Part shown: positions 24,895 to 33,481 of the stretch, in pieces
How positions within the stretch are numbered: the stretch's first letter is position 1
How the letters are laid out: each line of letters opens with the position of its first letter
Assembly (NCBI RefSeq): GCF_029624125.1
Contig: NZ_JARSBN010000004.1
Span: 1 to 64,000, forward strand
Length of the DNA: 64,000 nt
Origin: Winogradskyella marincola
GTDB taxonomy: Bacteria; Bacteroidota; Bacteroidia; Flavobacteriales; Flavobacteriaceae
Reading direction: 5' to 3'
Notes under the pieces: generated by a model
Told to the model about the DNA's origin: nothing
Databases searched by the model: none
Seen by the model: the letters and a program-made list of their open reading frames with translations, nothing else
Made by a program: the position numbers and the translations under genes

Positions 24895-24930
24895 ACAAAA
24901 AAAAGTCTCGAATAATTCGAGACTTTTTTA
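24895..24930 (-). terminator. Attenuator terminator before pheA
   Basis: A perfect 10-bp stem (24903-24912 with 24916-24925, 3-base loop) followed on the minus strand by eight U residues, ending only a few bases before the pheA ATG. A terminator in front of a first gene makes sense only as an attenuator. Its first arm (AAGTCTCG) can instead pair with CGAGGCTT at the end of the leader-peptide ORF (24960-24967), all eight positions with one G-U, giving an antiterminator. Confidence 0.85.
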
Positions 24931-24957
24931 AACTTATATTTTATTCACTAAAACATA

Positions 24958-25026
24958 CTAAGCCTCGTTTCTTTCGTTAAAAAAGAAATAAAACCAGTTA
25001 TAATATGCTCTAGATGTGTTTGTCAT
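24958..25026 (-). CDS. Aromatic-rich leader peptide of the phe/tyr operon
   Basis: A 22-codon ORF from ATG (25026-25024) to TAG (24960-24958). Residues 8-16 read YYNWFYFFF: three Tyr, one Trp and four Phe in nine codons. This is the composition expected of an attenuation leader for an operon making phenylalanine and tyrosine. Ribosome stalling at these codons would leave 24960-24967 free to pair with the terminator's first arm and allow read-through; a ribosome reaching the stop codon would cover it and let the terminator form. Too short for automatic gene calling. Confidence 0.85.
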   Translation of the reverse strand: MTNTSRAYYNWFYFFFNERNEA

Positions 25027-25038
25027 AATTCTATGAGG

Positions 25039-25069
25039 CTAAAGTAAATAATATTTTCACAAATCAAAA
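25039..25069 (-). promoter_or_regulatory. Promoter of the aromatic operon
   Basis: On the minus strand TTTTG (25069-25065), an 18-base spacer, then TACTTTAG (25046-25039), close to the Bacteroidota -33 / -7 consensus TTTG and TAnnTTTG. Transcription would start near 25033, so the leader peptide would have a very short 5' end. Confidence 0.45.
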
Positions 25070-25219
25070 TTGTTGAGAAATCTTTTTTGAATTACACACA
25101 AAGTTTTAAAGTTTCTTTAATAAAAACTATTCTAAAATTAGATATTATTTAATTTTACTCATTTTTTATTTCAAGCAAGTTAGCAAACCCTAAATACTAT
25201 CAATTAATTTATTTTACAA

Positions 25220-25951
25220 ATGAAACAAATCTACTTTACTTATTGTTTTTTACTAATTAGCATCTTTTCTTTTGCTCAAACTTTTGACTGGGAAAGTGCT
25301 ACAGATACTGGTAACGGGATAACCCAAACTGTCTCTGGTATCACTGCTACATTTACCTCATCATACTCTGCAGATGACGCAAAGCTTATTGATGGCGGAG
25401 GATTTTCGGGCTCTTCAGGTAATGTTGTATACACATACCAAACCGATTCTGGAGAATCTGCAACAGTTACGTTTAGCTCTCCTATTGATATAACTTCTGT
25501 ATATACACTTGCAGCTTATTCCTATTCTGGAACTCGCACTTACACCTTTACTCCTTCAGGTGGCAGCAACTCTAGTGTTGATCAAGATCTTACATATGGA
25601 ACGGGAGCAACCATAACTTTAAACTGGACTAACGTAACCTCATTTACCATAACAAGTAGCATTGGATCTGACTCTTTTGCTCTTGATGATATTGTATTTA
25701 CAGATTCTACATTAGGCACTAATGAGTTTAGCTATGACAATACAACTATATACCCAATTCCATCTTCTGACTTTATTTATATCAAAGAAGCATCAGACTT
25801 AAAAAATTATAGTATCTATAATAGTTTAGGTGCAAAAATTACAAGCGCTGCTTTAACTAGCGACAACAAAATAGACATCCAAAACTTAGCTAATGGAATG
25901 TACTTTTTAAAGTTTGACAACGGCAACACAACAAAATTTATAAAAGAATAA
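25220..25951 (+). CDS. Small secreted T9SS cargo protein
   Basis: Signal peptide ending near SFAQ (residue 20), a beta-sandwich domain of about 145 residues rich in Ser, Thr and Tyr (FDWESATDTG ... SFALDDIVF), which resembles carbohydrate-binding or 'PEP-CTERM-like' jelly rolls in texture, then a type A T9SS sorting domain (TIYPIPSSDFIYI, YSIYNSLGAKI, ANGMYFLKFDNG). Exported across the outer membrane. The ligand is unknown. Single-gene transcript with its own terminator. Confidence 0.8.
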   Translation: MKQIYFTYCFLLISIFSFAQTFDWESATDTGNGITQTVSGITATFTSSYSADDAKLIDGGGFSGSSGNVVYTYQTDSGESATVTFSSPIDITSVYTLAAYSYSGTRTYTFTPSGGSNSSVDQDLTYGTGATITLNWTNVTSFTITSSIGSDSFALDDIVFTDSTLGTNEFSYDNTTIYPIPSSDFIYIKEASDLKNYSIYNSLGAKITSAALTSDNKIDIQNLANGMYFLKFDNGNTTKFIKE

Positions 25952-25983
25952 ACAAGTTATTGTTTGCTAACATTATATAACCA

Positions 25984-26030
25984 CAATAAGGGTAGATTAA
26001 GTTTTAGACTAATCTACCCTTATTTTTTTA
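25984..26030 (+). terminator. Terminator after the small T9SS protein
   Basis: A 14-bp perfect stem (25986-25999 with 26010-26023), 10-base loop, followed by seven T. Confidence 0.85.
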
Positions 26031-26033
26031 AAG

Positions 26034-26063
26034 TTTGTTACTAAGGTAAATTCGTTAACTTTA
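26034..26063 (+). promoter_or_regulatory. Putative gldA promoter
   Basis: TTTG (26034-26037), 18-base spacer, TAACTTTA (26056-26063), one base from the Bacteroidota -7 consensus. It lies directly after the upstream terminator and leaves a leader of about 100 bases before the ATG. Confidence 0.4.
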
Positions 26064-26172
26064 ATCTTATAATTAATATGATAAAAGAGCGTTATCTTAA
26101 TTAATTTATAACTAAAATTGTACTACAAACCTGTTTTTTAACGAGGGAAAAGAAATTCAAACATTCTGAATT

Positions 26173-27066
26173 ATGTCTATTGAAGTCCATAATATTTCAA
26201 AATTATATAAAGATCAAAAAGCATTAAACAACGTTTCTTTTAAAGTAAAAGATGCCGAAATTGTTGGTTTCCTTGGTCCAAATGGTGCCGGAAAATCAAC
26301 CATGATGAAGATTCTTACCACGTATATTGAAGCTTCTGAAGGCGATGCTAACGTTAACGGATTTAATGTTTCTAAGGACAAAAAAAGCGTACAGAAAAGT
26401 GTGGGTTACTTACCAGAACACAATCCGCTTTACACAGATCTGTATGTAAAAGAGTATTTAAACTTTAATGCCAATGTGTATGACACACCAAAGTCCAGAA
26501 TTAATGAGGTTATTGAACTTACAGGACTAACACCAGAAGCTCACAAAAAAATAGGGCAACTTTCTAAGGGTTACAGACAACGTGTTGGCCTAGCAAATGC
26601 GCTACTACACAATCCTGATGTTTTAATTTTAGATGAACCAACAACAGGCTTAGACCCAAACCAACTGGTAGATATTAGAAACCTTATAAAAACTATTGGC
26701 AAAGAAAAAACCGTATTCCTCTCTACACACATTATGCAAGAAGTTGAAGCCATGTGCGATCGCGTTATAATAATCAACAAAGGAGAAGTGGTTGCTGACA
26801 AATACCTTAAAGACCTTAGAGAAGGGCAAGAACAGGTTATTATTGTTGAATTTGATTATCGTGTTGAGGATGCTTTTCTATTGCGTTTACCTAAGGTTGC
26901 CTCTGTAAAAAACACGTATGAGTTTGTTTACGAAATCACATTTTCAACTAAAGAAGATATGCGTTCTCATGTTTTTGATTTTGCCCACGATAACGAATTG
27001 AAAATTCTTCAGCTTAACCAAAAAAATGCAAGTTTAGAAAGTTTGTTTAGGGAATTGACGAGTTAA
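26173..27066 (+). CDS. gldA: Gliding-motility ABC transporter ATPase GldA
   Basis: ABC ATPase with Walker A GPNGAGKST (about 36-44), Q-loop region YLPEHNPLY, signature LSKGYRQRVGLA, Walker B VLILDEP and H-loop STHIMQEVEAMCD. The length (297) and the C-terminal domain after the ATPase match GldA of Flavobacterium, which with GldF and GldG forms a transporter needed for gliding. Neither GldF nor GldG is adjacent here, as is also true in Flavobacterium johnsoniae. A generic multidrug-type ABC ATPase is the alternative reading. Confidence 0.8.
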   Translation: MSIEVHNISKLYKDQKALNNVSFKVKDAEIVGFLGPNGAGKSTMMKILTTYIEASEGDANVNGFNVSKDKKSVQKSVGYLPEHNPLYTDLYVKEYLNFNANVYDTPKSRINEVIELTGLTPEAHKKIGQLSKGYRQRVGLANALLHNPDVLILDEPTTGLDPNQLVDIRNLIKTIGKEKTVFLSTHIMQEVEAMCDRVIIINKGEVVADKYLKDLREGQEQVIIVEFDYRVEDAFLLRLPKVASVKNTYEFVYEITFSTKEDMRSHVFDFAHDNELKILQLNQKNASLESLFRELTS

Positions 27067-27135
27067 AGAGAGCCCAACCTGAACTAACTTCCTAAAGAAA
27101 ATAAATTCAAAGTACTATTCAAAAATCAAATCTAA

Positions 27136-27570
27136 TTGATTAAAAAATTTCTATTAGTTGTTTTTATCATTTTCCTTTCTTGTGAAAGTAAGATAAGTGA
27201 CAATGAAATTAACAACTTCTGTTATGAGTTTGTTTATGCTATACACTCTAAAGATTCAGAAAAATTAAACTCTATAATCAATAAGGACAAATTGGTTAAC
27301 AACACAAACGATAAATTAAAAGACAAAAATATTATTGTTGATTATGACGATATTATTACAGGACTTTTTATTGGCCACAATCCGTTAAAATATGGACAAG
27401 GGTATCATCAAAAGTTAGATGGTTTTAACATTGAAGATTTACAGATAATAATATTAAAGAATACTACTCATGTTCAAAAAATAAATATAAAATGGAATAA
27501 CATTTTTAATCATGAACAAGAATCAGTTATCGTAACAGTGGAAAATAAAAAAATAACTTTAATTGAATAA
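27136..27570 (+). CDS. Lipoprotein of unknown function, 144 aa
   Basis: No ATG is available at the N-terminus; TTG at 27136 gives MIKKFLLVVFIIFLSC, a good lipoprotein signal with the lipobox LSC at about residue 16. The mature part is mixed alpha/beta with a helical start (NEINNFCYEFVYAIHSKDSEKL), an acidic loop and a closing strand set, a size and layout typical of NTF2-like or SnoaL-like small domains, though no motif proves this. It follows gldA by 69 bp and might be co-transcribed. Confidence 0.65.
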   Translation: MIKKFLLVVFIIFLSCESKISDNEINNFCYEFVYAIHSKDSEKLNSIINKDKLVNNTNDKLKDKNIIVDYDDIITGLFIGHNPLKYGQGYHQKLDGFNIEDLQIIILKNTTHVQKINIKWNNIFNHEQESVIVTVENKKITLIE

Positions 27571-27628
27571 GACACCTATCTGAAAACAAAAATTTCCCAC
27601 CCTAATATCAAGGAGGATTTAGAGGACA

Positions 27629-28372
27629 CTAATCAAAAAACAACTGACCAGTATAAACACGCTCTACCTCTACAATTGGTGGTTCATTCACAGAAATAAG
27701 ATCGCCTGTACCTCTTAAAATTCCCGTGAGTGATGCTTGTGGATTTACAACCATATCATTACTACCTCTGTGATTTACTTCTACATTTTGAGCGATTAAA
27801 TTTTCACCTTCAAAACGTCCAGAACCAGAGAAAAAACCAATAAACAAATTTTCTACTTCACCATTGATATAAAATGATGAAATATTATTTGAAGTTATAT
27901 TTAAACTCTCTGAATTTATAGACAATCTAAAATCACCAACGGTAAAATCTGTGGCTTCATTAAAATCTTCAGACAGTAATCTTAAACTAGGATAGGTTAA
28001 CACTCCATTGGATGAAATTTCATACTGCGAAGATGTTCTTATTTCTGTAAGATTTGGCGCTTCTACATAAATCTTTGTAATGCCATAATCTCTTACATAA
28101 TTACAATTATTATCATCCATAAGCACTAATCTATCGCCAATAACCTCAGCCTTTACATCATTGATTAAGTTTTCACCTGTTTCAATAGTAACTTTATATT
28201 CTGGTGCTTCAGTGATGATTAACGTTATATCTCTATTCACTAAGATTCTTTCAAAACCAACAACATCAACATCTTGTTGCACTATAGTTCCTGATGTTTG
28301 AAAGCAATCATTAGCGTCTTCGCTGTTGCAAGCAAAAACTAGAAAAACCAATAAATAAACTATTTTCTTCAT
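27629..28372 (-). CDS. DUF2807 (head-GIN) lipoprotein
   Basis: Start taken at 28372 (MKKIVYLLVFLVFAC, lipobox near residue 15). The frame extends 12 codons upstream, but those codons lie in a dispersed hairpin repeat whose chance translation SFLRRQES is a familiar false N-terminus. The body is a right-handed beta-helix-like DUF2807 domain: FERILVNRDITLIITE, then repeating short strands with SGSGRFEGENL and GTGDL turns. Such proteins are envelope lipoproteins of unknown role. Lies downstream of the PagL-like gene, same strand. Confidence 0.85.
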   Translation of the reverse strand: MKKIVYLLVFLVFACNSEDANDCFQTSGTIVQQDVDVVGFERILVNRDITLIITEAPEYKVTIETGENLINDVKAEVIGDRLVLMDDNNCNYVRDYGITKIYVEAPNLTEIRTSSQYEISSNGVLTYPSLRLLSEDFNEATDFTVGDFRLSINSESLNITSNNISSFYINGEVENLFIGFFSGSGRFEGENLIAQNVEVNHRGSNDMVVNPQASLTGILRGTGDLISVNEPPIVEVERVYTGQLFFD

Positions 28373-28379
28373 ATCTAAA

Positions 28380-28406
28380 ATAGATTCCTGCCTTCGTAGG
28401 AATGAC
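28380..28406 (-). repeat. Dispersed hairpin repeat
   Basis: On the minus strand, GTCATTCCTACGAAGGCAGG followed by AATCTA: an imperfect palindrome with ATTCCT and AGGAAT arms. I recognise it as a repeat scattered through many flavobacterial genomes. It lies between two same-strand genes and creates a false upstream start for the DUF2807 protein. Confidence 0.65.
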
Positions 28407-28410
28407 AAAT

Positions 28411-29511
28411 TTATAATCTTACTCCAATTCCAAATTCAACAGCTTCTGCTTTAGCACCATGAGATTTCAAGGTTACAGCTCCAAAGAATTTCTTACCAAA
28501 ATAGCGTTTTAAACCAATTCTTAAGTACATTCTTCCTTCAAAATCGTAAGGATAATACACATAGTAACCAACTTGAGATTCTACAGACATTTTATTGATA
28601 AACAACTCATGACCCACAAACAATCCTACTCGTTTATAATCTTCTTCTCCTGTAACATCTAATTCAGGAAAAGAAACCGATTGATAATAAATAAGTTCTT
28701 TTAAAAAGTTAGAAAAGAACACCTCTGCACCTAACTGAATAGCACTAACATTGCTCAATCGTTTATCTGCATAAGCCGACAAAATATAAAAAGGATACTG
28801 TCCGCTCCCAATAACATCACTTTGGTTTATACCGCTTCTAAAAGCGATATTGTATTTAATACGTTCTGTGATTTTTTCATCGGTAAGATCATCTCTATAC
28901 TCCACAGTTTCTTCATCTAAATTATAGGTAAGACCCAAGCTTAAAGACACCGTATTAACACTTGTGTTTGGTGCTTTTACATTAGCATTAGAATTATGCA
29001 ATAAAGACAAACCTCCTTGCAAACCAAACCTATTAAAAATACGTTCTTTCTTATAATTAAGCATTAGGTAAGTAGAGCTGAGTATATGAGAACCAAATGC
29101 TACGTTTTTGTGATTATCTATCTTATGATACGGATTGGTATTATAGGCAAAACCTTGCCCAATCCTAAACATAAGATTGCGCTTAAAAAAGTAGAAATTA
29201 TAATGCGCATAAAGCCCAAAAATTTCACCAAGCACATCATTCTTTAAATCTTGATAAATAAAGGAAGCACCATAGTCTGGATAATTAAAACGTTGTTGCC
29301 AGGCTTCCTCTCCAAAGGTTTTTTTGTTCCAACTTAGAATTACACCTTCAGGATGGCCTTTAATAAGATGAAGGATATCGTTGTTATGAAGTGCTATATT
29401 TCCAGAGAAATAATTAACATCTAAGTAGGAGTTTGAGTTATCCTTTTCTTGAGAAAACATCAATAGCCCAAACAAAACTGTAAAACTTGTAAGCCAGTAC
29501 TTCATATTCAT
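28411..29511 (-). CDS. PagL-like acyloxyacyl hydrolase family barrel
   Basis: Signal peptide (GLLMFSQ, cleavage near residue 20) followed by about 345 residues of amphipathic strands with aromatic girdles (YAHYNFYFFKRNLMFRIGQGFAYNT, KYNIAFRSG, VGYYVYYPYDFEGRMYLRIGLKRYFGKKFF) ending in EFGIGVRL. The pattern fits the acyloxyacyl hydrolase / lipid A deacylase family that is common in Bacteroidota. The His-Ser pair of true PagL cannot be placed with certainty, so enzymatic activity is open. A start two codons further in (MKYWL) is equally good. Confidence 0.7.
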   Translation of the reverse strand: MNMKYWLTSFTVLFGLLMFSQEKDNSNSYLDVNYFSGNIALHNNDILHLIKGHPEGVILSWNKKTFGEEAWQQRFNYPDYGASFIYQDLKNDVLGEIFGLYAHYNFYFFKRNLMFRIGQGFAYNTNPYHKIDNHKNVAFGSHILSSTYLMLNYKKERIFNRFGLQGGLSLLHNSNANVKAPNTSVNTVSLSLGLTYNLDEETVEYRDDLTDEKITERIKYNIAFRSGINQSDVIGSGQYPFYILSAYADKRLSNVSAIQLGAEVFFSNFLKELIYYQSVSFPELDVTGEEDYKRVGLFVGHELFINKMSVESQVGYYVYYPYDFEGRMYLRIGLKRYFGKKFFGAVTLKSHGAKAEAVEFGIGVRL

Positions 29512-29539
29512 ATGGTTACTGGCAAAAGTAACAGAATAT

Positions 29540-29629
29540 TTAATTTAAAAACAACGTTGCTACTAAAGATAACAGTGTTATTGCCATTAACTTCAATGCA
29601 AAACCGAGTTCTAATCTATACTTTTTCAT
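29540..29629 (-). CDS. Possible 29-aa membrane peptide
   Basis: A short ORF with ATG (29629-29627) and TAA (29542-29540). MKKYRLELG is followed by about 20 hydrophobic residues (FALKLMAITLLSLVATLFLN): a single membrane helix with a positively charged N-terminus. It occupies the otherwise empty interval 29512-29755 upstream of the PagL-like gene. It may be real, or the remnant of a longer membrane protein. The rest of the interval shows nothing I can name. Confidence 0.35.
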   Translation of the reverse strand: MKKYRLELGFALKLMAITLLSLVATLFLN

Positions 29630-29755
29630 GAGATTTGGTTTTGGTGCAAATTTCTGTAATATCGTACTTATGAAGCTTAGCAATACAGCAACAAAAGGTT
29701 AAGAAATTATTATTCAATTACAGAAATGTTATCCCAATGTAAGTAAAGAGATTTA

Positions 29756-30709
29756 TTAAAATACCGCTTTGGCAATCGCTTTAATATTATCACTTTTTCC
29801 CATAGAATAGTAATGTAAAACAGGTACGCCAGCGTTTTGTAACTCTTTAGATTGTTGTATAGCCCATTCTACACCAACTTGTCTTACTTGCTCGTTAGTG
29901 CTACAATTATCAATTGCATCTATTAAATCTTCTGGCAAGTCTATTTTAAACACTTGTGGTAACAACTGTAAATGGCGTTTTACTGCAATAGGTTTTATAC
30001 CGGGAATTATAGGCACATTTATACCTTCTTGTTTTGCAGCGTCTACAAACTCAAAATACTTTTTATTATCAAAAAACATTTGTGTAACTACGTAATCTGC
30101 GCCAGCATCTACTTTTTCTTTAAGACGTTTTAAATCGGTTTTTAAAGATGGTGCTTCAATATGTTTTTCTGGATATCCAGCAACGCCAATACAAAAATCT
30201 GCTTTATCATCAACCTCGATAACATCATGAAGATATTTACCTTTATTCAAGTTCTGAATTTGCCCTACCAAATCTTTAGCAAATTGATGTCCGCCTTTGC
30301 AAGCCTCAAAATACTGCTGATGTTTCATCGCATCGCCACGCAACGCCATTACATTTTCAATCCCTAAATAATGACAATCTACAAGCAAGTATTCGGTTTC
30401 TTCTTTTGTAAATCCGCCACACAATACATGCGGAACCGTATCTACATCGTACTTATGTTTTATCGCTGCACAAATACCAACCGTTCCTGGTCGCATACGT
30501 GTAATTTTTCGGTCCAAAAGCCCTTCTTTCTCGATATAAACATACTCTTCTCTAGACGTTGTTACATCAATAAAAGGCGGTTTAAATTCCATTAAAGGAT
30601 CAATATTATTATACAATTGTTGTATGCTGTTACCTTTTTTTGGCGGAATAATTTCAAACGAAAACAAAGTTTTTCCGTTAGCGTTTTTTATGTGTTCTGT
30701 TACTTTCAT
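29756..30709 (-). CDS. metF: Methylenetetrahydrofolate reductase
   Basis: FAD enzyme making 5-methyl-tetrahydrofolate for methionine synthase. TIM-barrel motifs: FSFEIIPPKKG at the N-terminus with the catalytic Glu, FIDVTTSREE, VPHVLCGGFTKEE, ALRGD, GVAGYPEKH, DYVVTQMFFDN and VPIIPGIKPI. 317 residues is a typical bacterial length. Last gene of the methionine operon, 81 bp after metH, with a dispersed repeat in the gap that ends right at the ATG. Confidence 0.93.
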   Translation of the reverse strand: MKVTEHIKNANGKTLFSFEIIPPKKGNSIQQLYNNIDPLMEFKPPFIDVTTSREEYVYIEKEGLLDRKITRMRPGTVGICAAIKHKYDVDTVPHVLCGGFTKEETEYLLVDCHYLGIENVMALRGDAMKHQQYFEACKGGHQFAKDLVGQIQNLNKGKYLHDVIEVDDKADFCIGVAGYPEKHIEAPSLKTDLKRLKEKVDAGADYVVTQMFFDNKKYFEFVDAAKQEGINVPIIPGIKPIAVKRHLQLLPQVFKIDLPEDLIDAIDNCSTNEQVRQVGVEWAIQQSKELQNAGVPVLHYYSMGKSDNIKAIAKAVF

Positions 30710-30800
30710 CCCCCTGAATCCCCAAAGGGGACTTTTTTAAATATTAATATAATTTTTTAAACTGTTGAGAGCTCTTTCCCTTTGGGAAGGCTAGGATGGG
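30710..30800 (-). repeat. Dispersed repeats between metH and metF
   Basis: Two palindromic motifs: CCCCAAAGGGG flanked by CCCCCTGAAT (30710-30738), and CCCTTTGGGAAGG (30778-30790) running into the metH end. Both are of the kind repeated widely in flavobacterial genomes. The second reaches into the last codons of metH (LSPS plus the stop codon). Confidence 0.55.
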
Positions 30801-33478
30801 CTCAAATTTGGATTTAACCATTTTGCAGCGTCTTCTTTGCTAATACCTCTTCGTTTGGCGTAATCGTCTAATTGATCTTCGGTAATTTTTCCTAATCCAA
30901 AATATTTAGCTTCTGGATTTGCAAAATAATAACCGCTAACACTTGCTGCTGGCCACATCGCAAGACTTTCGGTTAGTTTTACACCAATAGTTTCTTCGAC
31001 TTTTAAAATTTCCCAAATGGTTTGTTTCTCTAAATGATCTGGACAGGCTGGATAACCTGGCGCAGGACGAATACCTTTGTAACTTTCGGCAATTAAATCT
31101 TCGTTGGTTAAGTTTTCTTCAGAAACGTAATTCCAATGTTTGGTTCTTACTTCTTTGTGTAAATATTCTGCGAAAGCTTCAGCTAATCTATCGGCTAACG
31201 CTTTTATCATTATGGAATTATAATCGTCGTGATTCTCTTCAAATTCTTTTGCTAATTGCTCAGTTCCAAAACCTGTAGTTACGCAAAAACAACCGATGTA
31301 ATCTTGAATTCCTGTGTCTTTAGGCGCGATAAAATCGGCTAATGCAAAGTTTGGAACGCCTTCTCGTTTTTTGAGTTGCTGACGCAGTGTTAGGAATTGG
31401 TGTTTGGTGTTTGGTGTTTGGTTTTCAACCGTTACTTCAATATCATCATCATTTACAGTATTTGCAGGAAATAATCCAAAAACCGCTTTGGCTTTCAATA
31501 GCTTTTCATCAAACACTTTTTGAAGTAAGACTTTAGCGTCTTTAAACAATTCGGTTGCTTGTTTACCAACAATATCGTCGGTTAAGATATCTGGATATTT
31601 TCCGTGTAAATCCCAACTTCTAAAAAATGGCGACCAATCGATATAATCTTCTAAAATCGTAATATCAAAATCTTGAATATCTTGTATTCCTAATTGTTTT
31701 GGTTTTACAATGTCGGTTGTCTTCCAATCGATTTTAAACTTTCGTTCACGCGCTTCTTCAATAGTCACATATTCTTTTTGTTTACCACGTTTTAGAAACT
31801 GCTCACGGAATTTTTCATATTCCTCACGAATTTGTTCTTTGTAAACATTATTGTCTTTCTGCAACAGATTTCCAACAACCGTTACAGCTCTAGACGCATC
31901 GTTAACGTGCACTACAGTATTAGAATAATGTGGTGCAATTTTTACCGCAGAATGCGCTCTAGATGTTGTTGCGCCACCAATTAACAACGGAATATTAAAT
32001 CCTTGTTTTTCCATTTCTTGCGAAACGTAAACCATCTCGTCTAACGATGGTGTAATTAAACCGCTTAATCCAATAACATCGACGTTTTCCTTTTTGGCAG
32101 TTTCAATGATTTTTTCTGGCGGAACCATAACGCCTAAATCCACGATCTCGTAATTATTACAACCCAAAACAACACTCACAATATTTTTACCAATATCGTG
32201 CACATCGCCTTTTACAGTTGCCATTAAAATTTTACCGTTTGAACGTTGCGAATCGTCTTTTTCTGCTTCAATATAAGGCTGTAAATAAGCAACTGCTTTT
32301 TTCATCACACGTGCCGATTTTACCACTTGAGGCAAAAACATTTTTCCGCTTCCAAACAAATCGCCAACTACATTCATTCCGGTCATTAAGTGACCTTCGA
32401 TTACTTGAATAGGTTTGTTTACCGCTTGTCTTGCTTCTTCTACATCTTCAACAATAAAGGCATCAATACCTTTTACTAAAGCGTGCGTAATACGGTCTTG
32501 CAAAGGTTCGCTTCGCCATTCTTGTACCTTTGCTACATCGTCTTTTTTCTGCCCTTTTACGGTTTCGGCAAATTCTAGTAAACGTTCGGTTGCATCGTCT
32601 CGTTTATCAAAAAGTACATCTTCAACGTGTTCTAATAAATCCTTCGGAATTTCGTCATACACTTCCAACATTGTTGGGTTTACGATTCCCATATTCATTC
32701 CGTGTTGAATCGCGTGATATAAAAATGCTGCGTTAATAGCTTCACGCACAACGTTGTTTCCTCTAAAAGAAAATGACACGTTACTTACGCCACCAGAAAC
32801 GCTGGCATAAGGTAGATTTTCTTTAATCCATTTTGTAGCATTAAAAAAGTCCAAAGCATTTAAACGATGCTCTTCCATTCCGGTTGCTACAGGAAAAATA
32901 TTAGGATCGAAAATGATGTCTTCTGGTGGAAAATGAACTTGATTTACCAAAATATCGTAAGAGCGTTTACAGATTTCTATCCTGCGCTCGTAGGTATCGG
33001 CTTGCCCATCTTCATCAAACGCCATAACAATCACAGCTGCACCATAACGTTTAATAAGTTTTGCGTGATGAATAAAAGTCGCTTCGCCTTCTTTTAAACT
33101 GATAGAATTTACAACCGATTTACCTTGTACGACTTGCAAACCTGCTTCGATAATGTCCCATTTTGAGCTATCGATCATTATGGGTAATCGTGCAATATCT
33201 GGCTCTGATGCGATAAGATTTAAGAAGGTTACCATTGCGTGTTTTCCGTCAAGCATACCTTCATCCATATTGACATCTATGATTTGCGCGCCACCTTCCA
33301 CTTGGTCTCTCGCAACATCTAATGCTTCGGCATAGTTTTCTTCTTTTATTAATCGTAAAAATTTACGCGAACCTGTAACGTTAGTGCGCTCGCCAACGTT
33401 TATAAAATTACTTTCTGGCGTTATTATTAATGGTTCTAGACCTGATAATTTTAGATATCGGTTTTTGTTCTCTTTCAT
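30791..33478 (-). CDS. metH: Methionine synthase, C-terminal half (folate, B12 and activation domains)
   Basis: Lacks the homocysteine domain, which is the separate next gene upstream (3-bp gap). Order: pterin-binding domain (about 15-290; [30 protein letters not shown]), helical cap and cobalamin domain with [19 protein letters not shown] and LIGGATTS (about 350-560), and the SAM-dependent reactivation domain ending in [17 protein letters not shown] (about 590-890). Total 895 residues. A split MetH of this sort is usual in Bacteroidota. Its cofactor is B12, but no cobalamin riboswitch is visible here; control appears to come from the SAM-I element at 39437-39530. Confidence 0.93.
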   Translation of the reverse strand: MKENKNRYLKLSGLEPLIITPESNFINVGERTNVTGSRKFLRLIKEENYAEALDVARDQVEGGAQIIDVNMDEGMLDGKHAMVTFLNLIASEPDIARLPIMIDSSKWDIIEAGLQVVQGKSVVNSISLKEGEATFIHHAKLIKRYGAAVIVMAFDEDGQADTYERRIEICKRSYDILVNQVHFPPEDIIFDPNIFPVATGMEEHRLNALDFFNATKWIKENLPYASVSGGVSNVSFSFRGNNVVREAINAAFLYHAIQHGMNMGIVNPTMLEVYDEIPKDLLEHVEDVLFDKRDDATERLLEFAETVKGQKKDDVAKVQEWRSEPLQDRITHALVKGIDAFIVEDVEEARQAVNKPIQVIEGHLMTGMNVVGDLFGSGKMFLPQVVKSARVMKKAVAYLQPYIEAEKDDSQRSNGKILMATVKGDVHDIGKNIVSVVLGCNNYEIVDLGVMVPPEKIIETAKKENVDVIGLSGLITPSLDEMVYVSQEMEKQGFNIPLLIGGATTSRAHSAVKIAPHYSNTVVHVNDASRAVTVVGNLLQKDNNVYKEQIREEYEKFREQFLKRGKQKEYVTIEEARERKFKIDWKTTDIVKPKQLGIQDIQDFDITILEDYIDWSPFFRSWDLHGKYPDILTDDIVGKQATELFKDAKVLLQKVFDEKLLKAKAVFGLFPANTVNDDDIEVTVENQTPNTKHQFLTLRQQLKKREGVPNFALADFIAPKDTGIQDYIGCFCVTTGFGTEQLAKEFEENHDDYNSIMIKALADRLAEAFAEYLHKEVRTKHWNYVSEENLTNEDLIAESYKGIRPAPGYPACPDHLEKQTIWEILKVEETIGVKLTESLAMWPAASVSGYYFANPEAKYFGLGKITEDQLDDYAKRRGISKEDAAKWLNPNLSPS

Positions 33479-33481
33479 ACA

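Noticed and set aside
25035..25040. AGCCTC as a protector strand pairing with the leader's GAGGCT
   Set aside because: The pairing exists, but these bases overlap the likely -7 promoter element and are probably not transcribed.
28373..28408. N-terminal extension SFLRRQES of the DUF2807 lipoprotein
   Set aside because: It is a translation of a dispersed repeat; the signal peptide starts at 28372.
32415..33335. Plus-strand ORFs opposite metH
   Set aside because: Shadow frames of a highly conserved gene; serine- and arginine-rich products without family features.
29512..33478. Cobalamin riboswitch for metH
   Set aside because: No B12-box-like sequence is seen; metH lies inside the SAM-I-controlled operon with almost no upstream space.
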